From: an uncultured Eubacteriales bacterium
GTDB taxonomy: Bacteria; Bacillota; Clostridia; Oscillospirales; Acutalibacteraceae
Assembly: GCA_934444895.1 (NCBI GenBank)
Contig: CAKSDA010000103.1
Coordinates: forward strand, 1-5,430
Length of the DNA: 5,430 bases
Direction: 5' to 3'
Position 1 is the stretch's first letter. The number at the start of each line of letters is the position of its first letter. The translations under genes were made by a program, and so were the position numbers. Below, in pieces: positions 4,678 to 5,430 of the stretch. The notes under the pieces are model-generated. The model was not told the DNA's origin. It ran no database searches and saw nothing but the letters and a program-made list of their open reading frames with translations.

Positions 4678-5430
4678 ATGGAAAAAAAGGAGAAAATCTC
4701 TGAAACCGAAGAAGCATCGGTTGACAGAGGCAATTTTATACACGACTTTATTGAAGAGGATCTTAAAAATAAGGTTTACGATCATGTTCAAACCAGATTT
4801 CCTCCGGAGCCAAACGGCTATTTGCATATAGGTCATGCAAAAGCAATTTGCATAGATTTCGGCACTGCGGAAAAATTTAAAGGAAAGTGCAATTTAAGAT
4901 TTGATGACACAAATCCCGTTAAGGAAGATGTGGAATATGTTGACGCAATAAAGCAGGATATTGAGTGGCTTGGATTTCATTGGGATAATGTGTACTTTGC
5001 CTCCGATTATTTTGATTTTATATACGAATGTGCAATTAAGCTTATAAAAAAAGGCTTGGCCTTTGTTTGTGACCTTTCGGCTGATGAAATGAGGGAATAC
5101 AGAGGTACCCTTACAGAGCCAGGAAAAGAAAGCCCTTATCGAAACCGTTCTGTGGAAGAAAACCTGGATTTATTTAAAAGAATGACCGCAGGGGAATTTG
5201 AAAACGGCGAAAAGGTATTAAGAGCGAAAATAGACATGGCGTCGCCTAATCTCAACATGCGCGATCCTATAATTTACCGCATTATGAAGGTCAGCCACCA
5301 TCGCACAGGCGACAAATGGTGCGTATATCCGATGTATGATTTTGCACATCCGCTGTCAGATGCAGCCGAGGGAGTGACCCATTCACTTTGCTCTTTGGAA
5401 TTCGAAAATCATCGTCCGCTTTATGACTGG
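4678..5430 (+). CDS. glnS: Glutaminyl-tRNA synthetase, 5' part (251 residues in window)
   Basis: This frame is open to the right edge and gives the first 251 of an expected 550 or so residues. It attaches glutamine to tRNA-Gln, in the cytosol. A short charged N-terminus is followed by NFIHDFIEEDL (19-29), then the HIGH region RFPPEPNGYLHIGHAK (40-55), CNLRFDDTNP (71-80, with the aspartate that reads the glutamine in the E. coli enzyme), WLGFHWD (97-103), and YPMYDFAHPLSDAAEG (217-232, with the tyrosine of the glutamine pocket) plus LEFENHRPLYDW (240-251). The match to bacterial GlnRS is strong throughout; the KMSKS box and the anticodon-binding barrels lie beyond the window. The gene sits 125 bases downstream of gltX on the same strand, so co-transcription is likely. 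Start and ribosome binding site are clear. Confidence 0.96.
   Translation, partial: MEKKEKISETEEASVDRGNFIHDFIEEDLKNKVYDHVQTRFPPEPNGYLHIGHAKAICIDFGTAEKFKGKCNLRFDDTNPVKEDVEYVDAIKQDIEWLGFHWDNVYFASDYFDFIYECAIKLIKKGLAFVCDLSADEMREYRGTLTEPGKESPYRNRSVEENLDLFKRMTAGEFENGEKVLRAKIDMASPNLNMRDPIIYRIMKVSHHRTGDKWCVYPMYDFAHPLSDAAEGVTHSLCSLEFENHRPLYDW

Overview
The window is low-GC DNA from a Firmicute, most likely a gut-type Clostridia. The evidence is AT-rich intergenic DNA, frequent AGA and ATA codons, strong purine-rich ribosome binding sites, a TrpR-like regulator of the YerC/YecD family (typical of Firmicutes), and a long clostridial-type glutamyl-tRNA synthetase. The species cannot be fixed from the sequence. 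Five protein genes are supported, two of them cut by the window edges. No tRNA, rRNA, insertion sequence, CRISPR array or phage gene was seen.

Left part, minus strand: positions 1-1505 encode a MATE-family multidrug efflux transporter. Its reading frame is open across the whole stretch but has no stop inside the window. After the usual twelve-helix body it carries an unusual tail of roughly ten-residue repeats. Upstream lie a likely promoter and a perfect 8-bp inverted repeat. Next, also on minus, is a small FMN-binding flavin reductase-like protein (1702-2211) with a clear intrinsic terminator behind it. A 219-bp spacer rich in TTACCG motifs and a strong hairpin separates it from a YerC/YecD-type TrpR-family regulator (2431-2727).

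Right part, plus strand: a divergent promoter region (2728-2893) leads into gltX (glutamyl-tRNA synthetase, 552 aa, complete). After a 125-bp gap with two hairpins comes glnS (glutaminyl-tRNA synthetase, first 251 residues). The two enzymes charge tRNA-Glu and tRNA-Gln with glutamate and glutamine from a common ancestral fold. Having glnS beside gltX suggests that this organism charges tRNA-Gln directly rather than only through Glu-tRNA-Gln amidation.

Most of the window is ordinary core and accessory bacterial sequence, and I did not find a clear new multi-gene system. The points most worth a second look are the decapeptide-repeat tail of the transporter, the palindrome at its promoter, the repeated motifs in the spacers around the TrpR-like gene, and the structured leader in front of glnS.
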